A stretch of 58,320 nucleotides of DNA, taken from NCBI GenBank assembly GCA_003611745.1, contig RAYF01000042.1, forward strand, positions 1 to 58,320, written 5' to 3'. The translations under genes were made by a program, and so were the position numbers. Under the pieces are notes generated by a model. That model was given only the letters and a program-made list of their open reading frames with translations, was not told where the DNA came from and searched no databases. Positions 1-7,684 of the stretch are shown here, piece after piece; positions within the stretch are counted from its first letter, which is position 1; each line of letters opens with the position of its first letter. The stretch comes from a bacterium D16-36 (GTDB taxonomy: Bacteria > Bacillota > Clostridia > Lachnospirales > Lachnospiraceae).

Positions 1-238
1 ATATCCATCAAAGCCCTGCAAGACAGAGTTCCTCTGGAAAGCCGTTGTTGTCTGGCGGCATATCTTGTCCTTCTTTTCAGGCGTACTATACTCTGTGAAG
101 GCAAAAACAGAAACACAGCCGGACGCAGGCACATTGAAAAATGACGGATAACAGGGAGTTATCGTTAAATAAATATCGGCTGTAAATGGTGACATATTGA
201 TTTGGGGCAGTAATGAATATATATACTGAAAATTAATT
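1..238 (+). repeat. R1 repeat, copy A (right-hand part only)
   Basis: Nearly identical, base by base, to the right-hand third of the full R1 copies at 20064-20743 and 31123-31800. It contains the shared phrases GGACGCAGGCACATT and GGGCAGTAATGAATAT. The window begins inside the element, so its left arm is not visible. The outermost bases (after AATTTCC) differ from the GTGC end of the other copies, so the exact boundary is uncertain by a few bases. No coding potential is shared between copies. Confidence 0.85.
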
Positions 239-332
239 TCCTTGGTTCTATTTTGGGGGTGGGACAGAATATAGATAAGATAGTGATGGGCAAATATATC
301 GTTAATGAACAAGACAGGAGGATTGGTTAGCT

Positions 333-1439
333 ATGAATCAGTATGAACGGATTGTGTCCTACATATACCAGTATCATGGAGAGGAAAAGGGGGCAAATGT
401 AGGATATGCAAAAGTAGAGAAGCGGGGGAAGCAGTGCAGGATTTCTGTGCAGATGAGGGCAGTATCTATCAGGGAGGTTCCCAGAGTGTATTTCTATAAA
501 CAGATGAGTGACAGGATACAGACGATTCCGGCTGGGCAGATGATGTTTCGCGGGAACAGCTTTTTATGGAAGGAGAGCTGCGATGCGGATAAGCTGTTCG
601 GTTCGGATTGGAGTTTGGAAGATGCGGATGGCATATTTATTGATGGGGCGGATATGGTTTATTTTGCCACAACATGGAAAAACGATTATTTCCACCGCGG
701 GAGATGGAATGAAAAATCTGCAGTTATAGAAGAAATTGATACAGAGAGGGAGGAGGATAATAATACAGAAGAAGAGGTTCCGTCAGAGGCAGAGGACGAT
801 AAGGAAGAGGGGGAGGTGCAGGAAATAGAGGCAAGCATGGATGATGCCGTAGCAAGAGAGGGTGCTGGGACAGAACCATCAGGCATGGCAGCAGAAGCCA
901 CCAAACAGCCGGAAGAGCAGTCGTCTGGCGTACCTGTGCGGGATGCCGCCCAGAGCGGATATATGGACAGTTCAGGAACAGAAGGGGGTCTGCAGGAGAA
1001 GGAGCAGGGCGGCAATGTGGCAGGAGAGGACCTGCAGATGCAGTCAATCTGCGGTGTATGCCCGTTTAAGAGAAAATCCTTTGATTATGGGAAAAAAATT
1101 CTTATGACTTTTCCGTCTATGAAACCTTTTGAAAATGGCGTTGCAAAAGCATGTGTCCGTATGGAGCTGCAGGATATAGGCTGCCTGCCGATTGCCTCAT
1201 GGTCACTTTCCGGCAACCGTTTCCTGCTCCATGGGTACTACTGCTACCGCCACCTGCTGTTTGCGCAGCTGCTGAACGGTAAGTATGTACTGGGAGTTCC
1301 CGGAATCTACAGTGAGAAAGAGCGGAGAAATGCTGTTAAATTCGGATTTTCGGATTTTCAATCCATTGGAGACTTCGGGATGCAGCAAGGCGTCTTTGGC
1401 TATTGGTTTTTGGAGCTTCCGGAAGGGCATCTTTCTTGA
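333..1439 (+). CDS. Uncharacterised protein with acidic low-complexity linker (possibly DUF6128 family)
   Basis: A 368-residue protein with a good ribosome site (AGGAGG) before ATG 333. No signal peptide or membrane segment is visible. It has two folded-looking ends: an N-terminal domain (about 1-130, starting MNQYERIVSYIYQYHGEEKG, rich in aromatic residues) and a C-terminal domain (about 235-368, with a CGVCPF motif near its start). They are joined by about 100 residues rich in Glu, Ser, Gly and Gln that look disordered. From memory the N-terminus resembles the Lachnospiraceae-restricted DUF6128 family; I could not verify this. The function is unknown. Its 3' end overlaps the convergent acetyltransferase gene by about 104 bp, which is long for two real genes, but both reading frames look genuine. 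Confidence 0.75.
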   Translation: MNQYERIVSYIYQYHGEEKGANVGYAKVEKRGKQCRISVQMRAVSIREVPRVYFYKQMSDRIQTIPAGQMMFRGNSFLWKESCDADKLFGSDWSLEDADGIFIDGADMVYFATTWKNDYFHRGRWNEKSAVIEEIDTEREEDNNTEEEVPSEAEDDKEEGEVQEIEASMDDAVAREGAGTEPSGMAAEATKQPEEQSSGVPVRDAAQSGYMDSSGTEGGLQEKEQGGNVAGEDLQMQSICGVCPFKRKSFDYGKKILMTFPSMKPFENGVAKACVRMELQDIGCLPIASWSLSGNRFLLHGYYCYRHLLFAQLLNGKYVLGVPGIYSEKERRNAVKFGFSDFQSIGDFGMQQGVFGYWFLELPEGHLS

Positions 1440-1974
1440 GATAAGAAAAAATCAGGTGGTCTGTCCATTTGCCATGAATTTCTGCATATTTCTGCAGATA
1501 TCCTTCTTCTTGAAAGCCGAGTCTGGTTAAAAGCCTGATGGACGGGGCATTGTCGGGCTGAACATACGCTTCGATACGGTGCAGGTTTATTTCCTGCATC
1601 ACCATAGGGATAAGGGCAGCGAGGGCCTCGAGCATATATCCTTTGTGGCAGGAGTATTCACCGAGTTTGTAGCCTAGCATACATTTTCGGAAAGCACCCA
1701 GCAGGATATTGCTAAAGCAGATGCAGCCGATTGGGAAATCAGAATTTTCCTTGCAGAATATCCAGTAACGGAAGTAGGAAAGCCGGAGAAAGGCATCGTA
1801 CTCACACCGCAGGTTGCAGTAGTGGAAATCATTGGTGTAGAAATTGCCGGGGCGGTTTGGTTCAAAAGGTTCGAGGAACTTTCTGTTATCCTGATAAAAT
1901 TTATTGACCAACGGTGCGCATTCCGGCGTAAGTATTCTTAAAATCAGGCGGTTGGTATGATATATAAACTGCAT
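1336..1974 (-). CDS. GNAT family N-acetyltransferase (RimJ/RimL type)
   Basis: A 212-residue protein preceded by GGAGG on the minus strand. It shows the layout of the RimJ/RimL branch of acetyl-CoA-dependent N-acetyltransferases: an N-terminal strand with TNRLILRIL, a central GYKLGEYSCHKGYMLEAL segment in the acetyl-CoA pyrophosphate-binding position, and the late motif DNAPSIRLLTRLGF followed by EEGYL. Family members acetylate ribosomal-protein N-termini, small amines or antibiotics; the substrate here cannot be read from sequence. The last 30 or so residues (after about 180) extend past the usual domain end and are the part encoded opposite the tail of the convergent upstream gene. Confidence 0.85.
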   Translation of the reverse strand: MQFIYHTNRLILRILTPECAPLVNKFYQDNRKFLEPFEPNRPGNFYTNDFHYCNLRCEYDAFLRLSYFRYWIFCKENSDFPIGCICFSNILLGAFRKCMLGYKLGEYSCHKGYMLEALAALIPMVMQEINLHRIEAYVQPDNAPSIRLLTRLGFQEEGYLQKYAEIHGKWTDHLIFSYLKKDALPEAPKTNSQRRLAASRSLQWIENPKIRI

Positions 1975-2192
1975 AAATTTCTGCCTCCAGACATTACTAA
2001 AGAAAATACGGCTTGCGTTTCCAAAATAATTTCGTTACACTTATTACATTATACAGCAAAATATAGAAAAAGAGTATAGCATTTTTGCGTCATAATTATT
2101 ATTACTACGTCGATATTTAACCGCTGTAGTAATATATGCGCTGTGCCGGTTACCGTGCATATTTCTGGAGGCAGAGAGGAAGAAGGATTTTG

Positions 2193-2678
2193 ATGGATGA
2201 GAGATGTGAATGGACAAGGGATGATATAAAATATATGAAAGAGGCAGTCCGTCAGGCAAAAAAAGCGGGGAGTAAAGAGGAAGTACCGATTGGCTGCGTG
2301 ATAGTTCATGAGGATAAGATTATTGCAAGAGGGTATAATAAGAGAAATATGCAGGGAAGTACACTGGCGCATGCGGAGCTTCTGGCAATCGGCAAGGCAA
2401 GCCGTAAGCTAGGCGACTGGCGTCTGGAAGGCTGTACAATGTATGTAACACTGGAACCGTGTCCTATGTGTGCCGGGGCTATCGTCCAGGCAAGGATTCC
2501 CAAAGTTGTGATCGGTGCTATGAACCCAAAAGCCGGTTGCGCCGGAAGCATTTTAAATATCTTGGAAGAGAGACGGTTTAACCATCAGGCGCAGATATAT
2601 ATAGGGCTTTTGGAGGAAGAGTGCCAGAATCTGATGAAGGACTTTTTTCGCCATCTGAGAAAGAAGAAGAAGGCTTGA
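2193..2678 (+). CDS. tadA: tRNA-specific adenosine deaminase
   Basis: A 161-residue cytidine/deoxycytidylate-deaminase-fold enzyme that converts the wobble adenosine (position 34) of tRNA-Arg to inosine. Zinc ligands and catalytic glutamate are visible: H60 and E62 in the HAE motif and C90/C93 in PCPMC. ATG 2193 (MDERCEW) was chosen because an AAGGA ribosome site lies just upstream and the homology begins here; an in-frame ATG at 2136 would add 19 unlike residues. The stop codon lies inside the -35 box of the SRP RNA promoter. A tadA-ffs neighbourhood is usual in Clostridia, though dnaX, which often follows, is absent. Confidence 0.93.
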   Translation: MDERCEWTRDDIKYMKEAVRQAKKAGSKEEVPIGCVIVHEDKIIARGYNKRNMQGSTLAHAELLAIGKASRKLGDWRLEGCTMYVTLEPCPMCAGAIVQARIPKVVIGAMNPKAGCAGSILNILEERRFNHQAQIYIGLLEEECQNLMKDFFRHLRKKKKA

Positions 2679-2703
2679 CACGGTGAAAGACAAAGGATAT
2701 AAT
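2675..2703 (+). promoter_or_regulatory. Perfect consensus sigma-A promoter for the SRP RNA
   Basis: TTGACA (2675-2680) and TATAAT (2698-2703) are separated by exactly 17 bases, the ideal vegetative promoter. Transcription should begin about 2709, right at the SRP RNA 5' end. The -35 box overlaps the tadA stop codon. Confidence 0.92.
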
Positions 2704-2708
2704 TAAGA

Positions 2709-2983
2709 AATATCCGTGCTAGCCGGGGAGTTAGCGGTGCCCTGTACCTGCAATCCGCTATAGCAGGGGTGATGTTCTGTTTCGGAGTTATTATCGGCAA
2801 AGCTGCCCAATGTATGAGGTGTTGACGTTTTGGTCTTGCGCAATGGAAACTCATGAACCGTGTCAGGAGGGGAACCTAGCAGCACTAAGTGAGACCTTTC
2901 GTGTGCCGCAAGGTTGCCGGAGCCGAGCTGTCAGCGTTGGTAACGTTTGGGGTGATTTCTTCAACACAGAGCGCACGGGTTAT
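2709..2983 (+). ncRNA. ffs: Signal recognition particle RNA, large bacterial type
   Basis: About 275 nt, matching the large Bacillus/Clostridium SRP RNA with an Alu domain. Its 5' end ATCCGTGCTAGCCGGGGAG is followed by the conserved GGTGCCCTGTACC segment. The Ffh-binding tip is clear: GTCAGGAGGGGAACCTAGCAGCAC around 2860-2884 contains the asymmetric loop and a GGAA-type tetraloop context. The 3' end GCGCACGGGTTAT pairs back to the 5' CCGTGC. It forms the ribonucleoprotein with Ffh that targets membrane proteins to the translocon. No strong intrinsic terminator is visible, so the 3' end is approximate. Confidence 0.93.
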
Positions 2984-3127
2984 TATATATAAAAGTATTG
3001 TAGAAAAAGAAATTGGTTGTGTATACATTTGTTTTGCCTTGACAGGCCAGCAGCAGGAAGAGGGAGCAGCGGCACAATATGGCTGCAGGTGTCAGATTTT
3101 AAGATAGAGTTAGCTGGAGGAAACCAA

Positions 3128-5458
3128 GTGAAAGCAGAATTGAAGAAGAACAGTGTAAATCAGATCATAAAGGGAACAAATATCTTTGAAGAAGGAGATG
3201 AAGTAACGGAAATAGGGCTGGTTGTCAAGGGCAGGGTGCGTGTCCATGCAGAGGGGATTAATCTGGTTGTAGGTTCTGGGAACTTTCTTGGGCTTTGCGA
3301 TTTGACTGACAAGGTACACCATGTTACATATACGGCTGAGATTAATTCGGTAGTTTATGCTTTTCCATCTACTACGCTCAATGCGACCATTCTTGCATTG
3401 ATGAAAGTAAATAAAGATTATGCGCCTCTGATGGTTTCCACTTTGAGCAAATATATACGTGAGTTATCGAAAGTATTAGATGAATTGAAAGAAAATTCCG
3501 GCACAATCCTGCAGTTTATGCGGGATGCCTATCAGTCTTACCTTGATATCGGAAAAAAGACTGGTGCTGTTGCAAATACGCTGCGCCTTGTGGAAGGGCT
3601 GGGAGAGTGTGAAACAGAAGAAGCAGCTATTTTAAATGTTACAGATTATTATAAAGCCTGCGCAGAGCTGCCGGCAGAGGTGCAGAAGGCGTATTTTGGG
3701 ACGAACGCAGTCATTACTTCCAGACATATTCTGGAGCAGGTAAGGCTGGTCAATGCGATGTTGATTCGGTGCAGGACTTATGCGGGCTATTTAAAGGAAA
3801 TGGCACAGCCGTTAATTCTTGACAGCAGAAGCCTTTACCACAGTATATTGAAGCAGGCAACCATGCTGCAGTATGCAGGAGGGGATGTTTCACAGGCTAC
3901 TTCCCTGTTTGATGATGTCATTGACCGCATTAATTCTCTGGAGAATCTGCTTGAAGACAAAGCTGATATTGATTTGGAGATAGACCATAAATTTATGGAG
4001 GAGGCATATTTTAATCTGCTTAATGGAACCTCGGCGACAGACGCAGAGGGGAATCCTGTGATGCAGGAAGATGCTTCTGTAGATATTGATGAACTTAGGG
4101 ATGCTTTGGAGCAGATTATAGAATTTGGGGAGATTGAGGAGGAAATTGCGGAGAATCTTCGCAGGGATATTGATGATTTTATTGCCCTGCCTGATAAATT
4201 CTCTACGGACGAGGATGTCAGAAAACTCAGGAGAAGCATTATTAAGGTTTACTACGATATATATAAAAAGATATTCTTAAAAGATTACCATTCCGCAGAA
4301 AAGACGCCGGTTGTTATTGATTTGTTCCTGCGTTATGGTTTTTTAAGCGAGCGTCTGGTATCGGAGGATATTCAGCGGGATCTTGTTTCGCTGGACACTA
4401 CGCATTCGGGAACCGGGTTATGTCCCGTGTATGACATGAAAGAGTGGCTTACGCTGATTCTTGCAGGGGAAAAAGAACCCTCCAAGAGCGAATTTGATTT
4501 GGATTATGATGCGAACCTCCGCGAAATGAGAAAGACAGGCCAGATAACAGCAGAACAGCAGCAGCAGCTGTCAAGGGATTTGGATGCTAAGTTTGATTAT
4601 GAGATCCAGAATCTGTTCCGCTGTAACCATCGTATTTTGTTTGGGCAGATTTCTGCGTTTGTTCCGTTTCTGTTTACGGAGGGATGTGCTAACTCTATCA
4701 GTCGCAGCTTTTTATCCAAGGATAAGATTAATGCCGCTGTACAGCGCCTGCTGCACATTGACTATTCCGTGTTCTACCGCGAAAGCCTTTATGCGAAAGA
4801 GGGGAGCACATTTGCGAAAGAGTATGTTCAGGAGGAGGTATTTCCGGATATTCTTGTCCTTCCATGTTATGGGAGCAAGAGTGTTATGTGGCAGGAACTG
4901 AGTGGACGCCGCAGAAACTCCAAAGGGAGATTTTTGTTCCCGATTTTTATGGAAGGGGAACTGGATGCCGAGATGGTGAGAATGTTCGGCCGTTTTCGCT
5001 GGGAACTTTGCAGGACGATACAGGGGGCTTCGTGGAACAATATCCAGCTTAAGTCCCTCACAAGTGAGTACTGTGATTTTGTGCAGTTTTACCGTAAGAA
5101 CAGAGAATTGTCCGATGACAAGAAGGACAAGCTTAAGCTGCAAATTCAGAAATGCCGTAATAATACACGCGAGGTGTTTGTAATAGACTATGAGAATTGG
5201 ATTAAGCACGAGGCACATGGCGGGCTGGTATTAAGTAAGCCGGTAAGGGAAATTCTTGCTTCTTACTGTCCATTTACCAAGGAAATGCGTGAGAAGATAA
5301 GCGAGCAGCCGATGTTCCGTGATGCGATGGCGAAATTCAACAGGGAAAGAGCGAAGAAGGCCAAAGAGTATGATTTGAAATTCAGGGTATGGGAGAAAGA
5401 TGGACTTGAGATTCCAGAGGAAGTAGTAAAAACGAAAGAGTTTTATACAGAATACTAG
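3128..5458 (+). CDS. Large cyclic-nucleotide-binding-domain protein of unknown function
   Basis: A 776-residue protein. GTG 3128 is chosen because CTGGAGGAAACC precedes it; upstream in-frame codons read through the SRP RNA flank. Residues about 10-110 look like a cAMP-binding (CAP/CNB) beta-roll: IFEEGDEVTEIGLVVKGRV is the typical start, followed by GNFLGLCDL. No helix-turn-helix, kinase or cyclase follows. Instead there are about 660 residues of mixed helices with an acidic stretch near 285-370, an LFLRYGFLSERLV segment and a basic C-terminus. No membrane segment or signal peptide is visible, so it is probably cytosolic. The CNB resemblance shows the fold, not which ligand binds. The stop codon TAG lies within the first bases of the hairpin repeat that follows. 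Confidence 0.85.
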   Translation: MKAELKKNSVNQIIKGTNIFEEGDEVTEIGLVVKGRVRVHAEGINLVVGSGNFLGLCDLTDKVHHVTYTAEINSVVYAFPSTTLNATILALMKVNKDYAPLMVSTLSKYIRELSKVLDELKENSGTILQFMRDAYQSYLDIGKKTGAVANTLRLVEGLGECETEEAAILNVTDYYKACAELPAEVQKAYFGTNAVITSRHILEQVRLVNAMLIRCRTYAGYLKEMAQPLILDSRSLYHSILKQATMLQYAGGDVSQATSLFDDVIDRINSLENLLEDKADIDLEIDHKFMEEAYFNLLNGTSATDAEGNPVMQEDASVDIDELRDALEQIIEFGEIEEEIAENLRRDIDDFIALPDKFSTDEDVRKLRRSIIKVYYDIYKKIFLKDYHSAEKTPVVIDLFLRYGFLSERLVSEDIQRDLVSLDTTHSGTGLCPVYDMKEWLTLILAGEKEPSKSEFDLDYDANLREMRKTGQITAEQQQQLSRDLDAKFDYEIQNLFRCNHRILFGQISAFVPFLFTEGCANSISRSFLSKDKINAAVQRLLHIDYSVFYRESLYAKEGSTFAKEYVQEEVFPDILVLPCYGSKSVMWQELSGRRRNSKGRFLFPIFMEGELDAEMVRMFGRFRWELCRTIQGASWNNIQLKSLTSEYCDFVQFYRKNRELSDDKKDKLKLQIQKCRNNTREVFVIDYENWIKHEAHGGLVLSKPVREILASYCPFTKEMREKISEQPMFRDAMAKFNRERAKKAKEYDLKFRVWEKDGLEIPEEVVKTKEFYTEY

Positions 5459-5620
5459 AGCGTGTTTGAAAATTCATTCTCACAATCTGCGTCCCCCACT
5501 TTGCGCTAGATTTGCCCCCAATTTAGTCAATGTAGCCCGCTACACCTCCTAAATTTGGAACAAATCTCCCACAAAGTGTGAAACACATCTTGTAAAAAGC
5601 AATTTTCAAACACGCTCTAG
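5455..5620. repeat. 166-bp palindromic repeat H1 (CTAGAGCGTG...CACGCTCTAG)
   Basis: Two arms of about 72 bases pair imperfectly around a small central hairpin with GTAGCCCGCTAC. The outer ends are perfect inverted repeats, CTAGAGCGTGTTTGAAAATT on the left and its complement on the right. It holds no gene. The upstream CDS uses the TAG of the terminal CTAGAG as its stop codon. The centre resembles the centres of the repeats at 19884-20043 and 25023-25184. Just after it, 5622-5655 (AGTATAACTCGCTTTAATTAACC) resembles the left end of the 19884 repeat, as if a fragment of that family were abutted here. Confidence 0.8.
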
Positions 5621-5691
5621 TATAACTCGCTTTAATTAACCCTGCTGGTATATCTGGAAATGTGTTAAGGTTATGGTTTACAGATAGAATG

Positions 5692-5730
5692 ACGGCGGTA
5701 TCGAAGTGGTTCGGTATTGCCGTTTCTTTT
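5692..5730 (+). terminator. Probable intrinsic terminator
   Basis: A 13-bp stem with G-T pairs (ACGGCGGTATCGA against TCGGTATTGCCGT) is followed by TTCTTTTGTT. It lies before the ECF S-component gene and would stop transcription from the CNBD gene. The T-run is interrupted, so termination may be partial. Confidence 0.5.
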
Positions 5731-5764
5731 GTTATACTATATTACTAATAAGGAGAGATGAGAG

Positions 5765-6337
5765 ATGACGAACACAATGACTTTGAAAACAATGGAGAAG
5801 CCGCGCCTGTCAGTAAAGGTGCAGACGTTGGCAACAATCGCTGCGATTATGGGTGCTGTTGCTGTCCCGCAGATTTTTCATGTACTGGGGGCGGTTTTGG
5901 GGTTAGGAACGGGACTTGGTGAATCCTTTCTGCCAATGCACTTGCCGATTCTGCTGGTCGGGCTTCTGGCGGGACCTTATGCCGGTGCGGTAGCAGGGAT
6001 GTTTGGGCCGCTTGTGAGTTTTGCCTTTTCCGGGATGCCGGGAATTGCCATGCTGCCATTTATGATGTTGGAATTATGTGTGTATGGGCTGGCGGCAGGG
6101 CTGCTCAGGACTGTAAAACTGCCTGTTATTTTGAAAGTGCTGATTGCCCAGACAGCAGGGCGTGCCATCCGGGCAGCCGCTGTTTTGTTTGCTGTTTACG
6201 GGCTGGGAAGTGACAGTGTTGCCGTGGCGTCTATTTGGATGAGTATCGGTGCAGGTATTTGTGGCATTGTACTGCAGTGGATGCTGTTGCCGATGATTGT
6301 GCATTTTGTGGAGCGTATGGCAGATGAAGAATTGTGA
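5765..6337 (+). CDS. ECF transporter S component (substrate-binding membrane subunit)
   Basis: A 190-residue very hydrophobic protein with about six membrane helices. AAGGAGAGATGAGAG precedes ATG 5765. The LPMHLPILLVGLLAGPYAGAV segment and the small-residue-rich GxxG helices are typical of energy-coupling-factor S components, which bind a vitamin or trace compound and pair with a shared EcfA/A'/T module encoded elsewhere. There is no EcfT or ATPase nearby, fitting a group II ECF system. The substrate cannot be inferred; no vitamin biosynthesis gene or recognisable riboswitch is adjacent. It overlaps the DUF1893 gene by 14 bp, so the two are probably cotranslated. Confidence 0.8.
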   Translation: MTNTMTLKTMEKPRLSVKVQTLATIAAIMGAVAVPQIFHVLGAVLGLGTGLGESFLPMHLPILLVGLLAGPYAGAVAGMFGPLVSFAFSGMPGIAMLPFMMLELCVYGLAAGLLRTVKLPVILKVLIAQTAGRAIRAAAVLFAVYGLGSDSVAVASIWMSIGAGICGIVLQWMLLPMIVHFVERMADEEL

Positions 6338-6752
6338 TTTAGAAAGGGCAAGAGAAATATTTGACTCCGGTGATTATACCTGTGTCCTGTGCAAAGGTGA
6401 GGTGACACTCACCAGCACAGAACGTGGGGTAAAACCGCTCCTTAACTGGCTGGATGGTGAGAATGTTTTAAAGGGGTTCTCTGCCGCAGATAAGGTGGTT
6501 GGCAGAGCTGCTGCGTTCCTGTATATCCTGATGGAAGTAAAAGAGGTGTATGCCGGCGTGATGAGCGAAGGTGCGGCAGATGTGTTTGCAAAATACGGAA
6601 TCCAGTTTGGCTATGGTGTTTTGGCAAAGGAAATCATTAACCGTAAGGGAGATGGTATCTGCCCGATGGAACAGGCAGTAACCGGGATTGATGTTCCGGA
6701 ACAGGCATTGGTGGCGGTCAGGGAGAGGTGCAGGAAGTTAAATATAACTTGA
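6324..6752 (+). CDS. DUF1893 domain-containing protein
   Basis: A 142-residue soluble protein. It begins MKNCDLERAREIF with an early VLCKGEVTLTSTERGVKPLL segment and a middle GKAAAxL-like motif (DKVVGRAAAFLYILM), as in DUF1893 proteins. The function is unknown; the fold is thought to relate to the cytidine deaminase-like group, which is recollection and not shown here. ATG 6324 overlaps the upstream S-component stop by 14 bases, suggesting translational coupling. The C-terminus runs directly into the MATE fragment, so the last few residues may come from the rearrangement. Confidence 0.75.
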   Translation: MKNCDLERAREIFDSGDYTCVLCKGEVTLTSTERGVKPLLNWLDGENVLKGFSAADKVVGRAAAFLYILMEVKEVYAGVMSEGAADVFAKYGIQFGYGVLAKEIINRKGDGICPMEQAVTGIDVPEQALVAVRERCRKLNIT

Positions 6753-7150
6753 ATTTACTGGATTCGGTCTTTATACTCCTTCTGCATCAGGGGGCGGCTG
6801 GAGCGGCCTGGGCAACGATTATCGGAAATTTTTTCGCAGTGCTGTATTATGTAGCTGTATTTTTGAAAGGGAGGACATCTCTTTCTATTGCGCCCCATGA
6901 TTTTAAGCCCAGTGCAAGGATTTTTAGGGAGGTGTTAAAGATAGGACTGCCAAATTCTATCTCACAGATTATTATGAGTTTTTCTAATATACTCCTGAAT
7001 AATCTGGCTGTGGGATATGGCGATTATGTGATTTCGGCATATGGGGTTGCTGGGAAACTGATTAATATGGTATTTATGATTACGGTGGGGTATGTCTCAG
7101 GGTATATGCTTTTTGCCAGGGATAATTATGGTTTGACATTCGGTGTTTAA
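6753..7150 (+). pseudogene. Fragment of a MATE family efflux transporter
   Basis: About 130 codons read like the middle of a MATE (NorM/DinF) multidrug/sodium antiporter: LLDSVFILLLHQGAAGAAWA corresponds to the usual LDPxFI...GAAxAT end of one half, followed by a cytoplasmic loop and KIGLPNSISQIIMSF opening the second half. There is no start region and the frame breaks after GYMLFARDNYG, where intact homologues continue. Only about a quarter of the usual 450-residue protein remains, so it is not functional. Confidence 0.8.
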
Positions 7151-7430
7151 GCAGAAAGTAAAGGAGTTGATGGACATGGATGCTGCGATTTATAAGGCTA
7201 ACGAAAAAATGACATTTCTTGCCAATGATAAGGAAGTGCTCCGGCTGTATAATATGCGTGAGATGGCACAAATTGATTACAATAGCGGAATGAAAGAGGC
7301 GAAAGATGAGGGCATAATAGAGGGTAAAATAGAAATAGCCCGAAATCTTTTGGAAATGAACATGCCTCATGGTCAAATTGCGAAAGCAACAGGTTTAACT
7401 CTTGAAGAAATCAGTAACTTATGTGATTAA
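7143..7430 (+). pseudogene. C-terminal remnant of an Rpn/PD-(D/E)XK family transposase-like protein
   Basis: 95 codons match the tail of recombination-promoting nuclease (Rpn, PD-(D/E)XK transposase-like) proteins: a NDKEVLRLYNMREMAQIDY segment, an alternating Glu/Lys/Gly region (EAKDEGIIEGKIEIA) and a terminal small helix-turn-helix-like motif (GQIAKATGLTLEEIS). The nuclease domain itself is missing, so this is a truncated copy. It adjoins the MATE fragment, marking a scar of rearrangement or insertion. Confidence 0.75.
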
Positions 7431-7529
7431 CGGAATATGGTGATAAGAAAGGCGGATATCTCAGACAATGGGGTATCTGCCTTTTGGTTTTCTCATATTT
7501 TTCTTATTTATTCTCGCGTACGCAACGAG

Positions 7530-7604
7530 CCAAACGCAAGCTTGCTTGCACTTGGCGACTGCGCGCGGGTCAAATACCCCGTAGCTTGCTGCGGGGTATT
7601 TGAC
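7530..7604. repeat. Paired hairpins upstream of the PadR gene
   Basis: A small palindrome GCAAGCTTGC (7536-7545) lies within CCAA...TTGG flanks. It is followed by a 13-bp perfect stem, GTCAAATACCCCG (7569-7581) against CGGGGTATTTGAC (7592-7604). There is no T-run afterwards, so the second stem is not a standard terminator. Probably a mobile-element-linked intergenic repeat; its role is unknown. Confidence 0.6.
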
Positions 7605-7622
7605 TTGAGATATTTGTTAAAC

Positions 7623-7658
7623 TTGACAAATTTCGAAATTACTGTATAATACAGTAAT
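7623..7658 (+). promoter_or_regulatory. padR promoter with palindromic operator over the -10 box
   Basis: TTGACA (7623-7628), a 16-base spacer and TATAAT (7645-7650) form a near-consensus promoter. The -10 box sits inside the near-perfect palindrome ATTACTGTATAATACAGTAA (7638-7657, continuing one more T). PadR-type repressors bind such dyads, so autorepression of the following operon is a fair inference. Confidence 0.7.
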
Positions 7659-7684
7659 GGATAATACAACTATGGAGGTGAATT

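Noticed and set aside
686-1047. Two antisense frames of about 108 codons opposite the first gene
   Set aside because: Low-complexity Ser/Pro-rich shadows of the acidic linker codons; no ribosome sites.
3835-4239. A 134-codon antisense frame inside the CNBD gene
   Set aside because: Ser/Ile-rich shadow of a strongly coding plus strand; no promoter or ribosome site.
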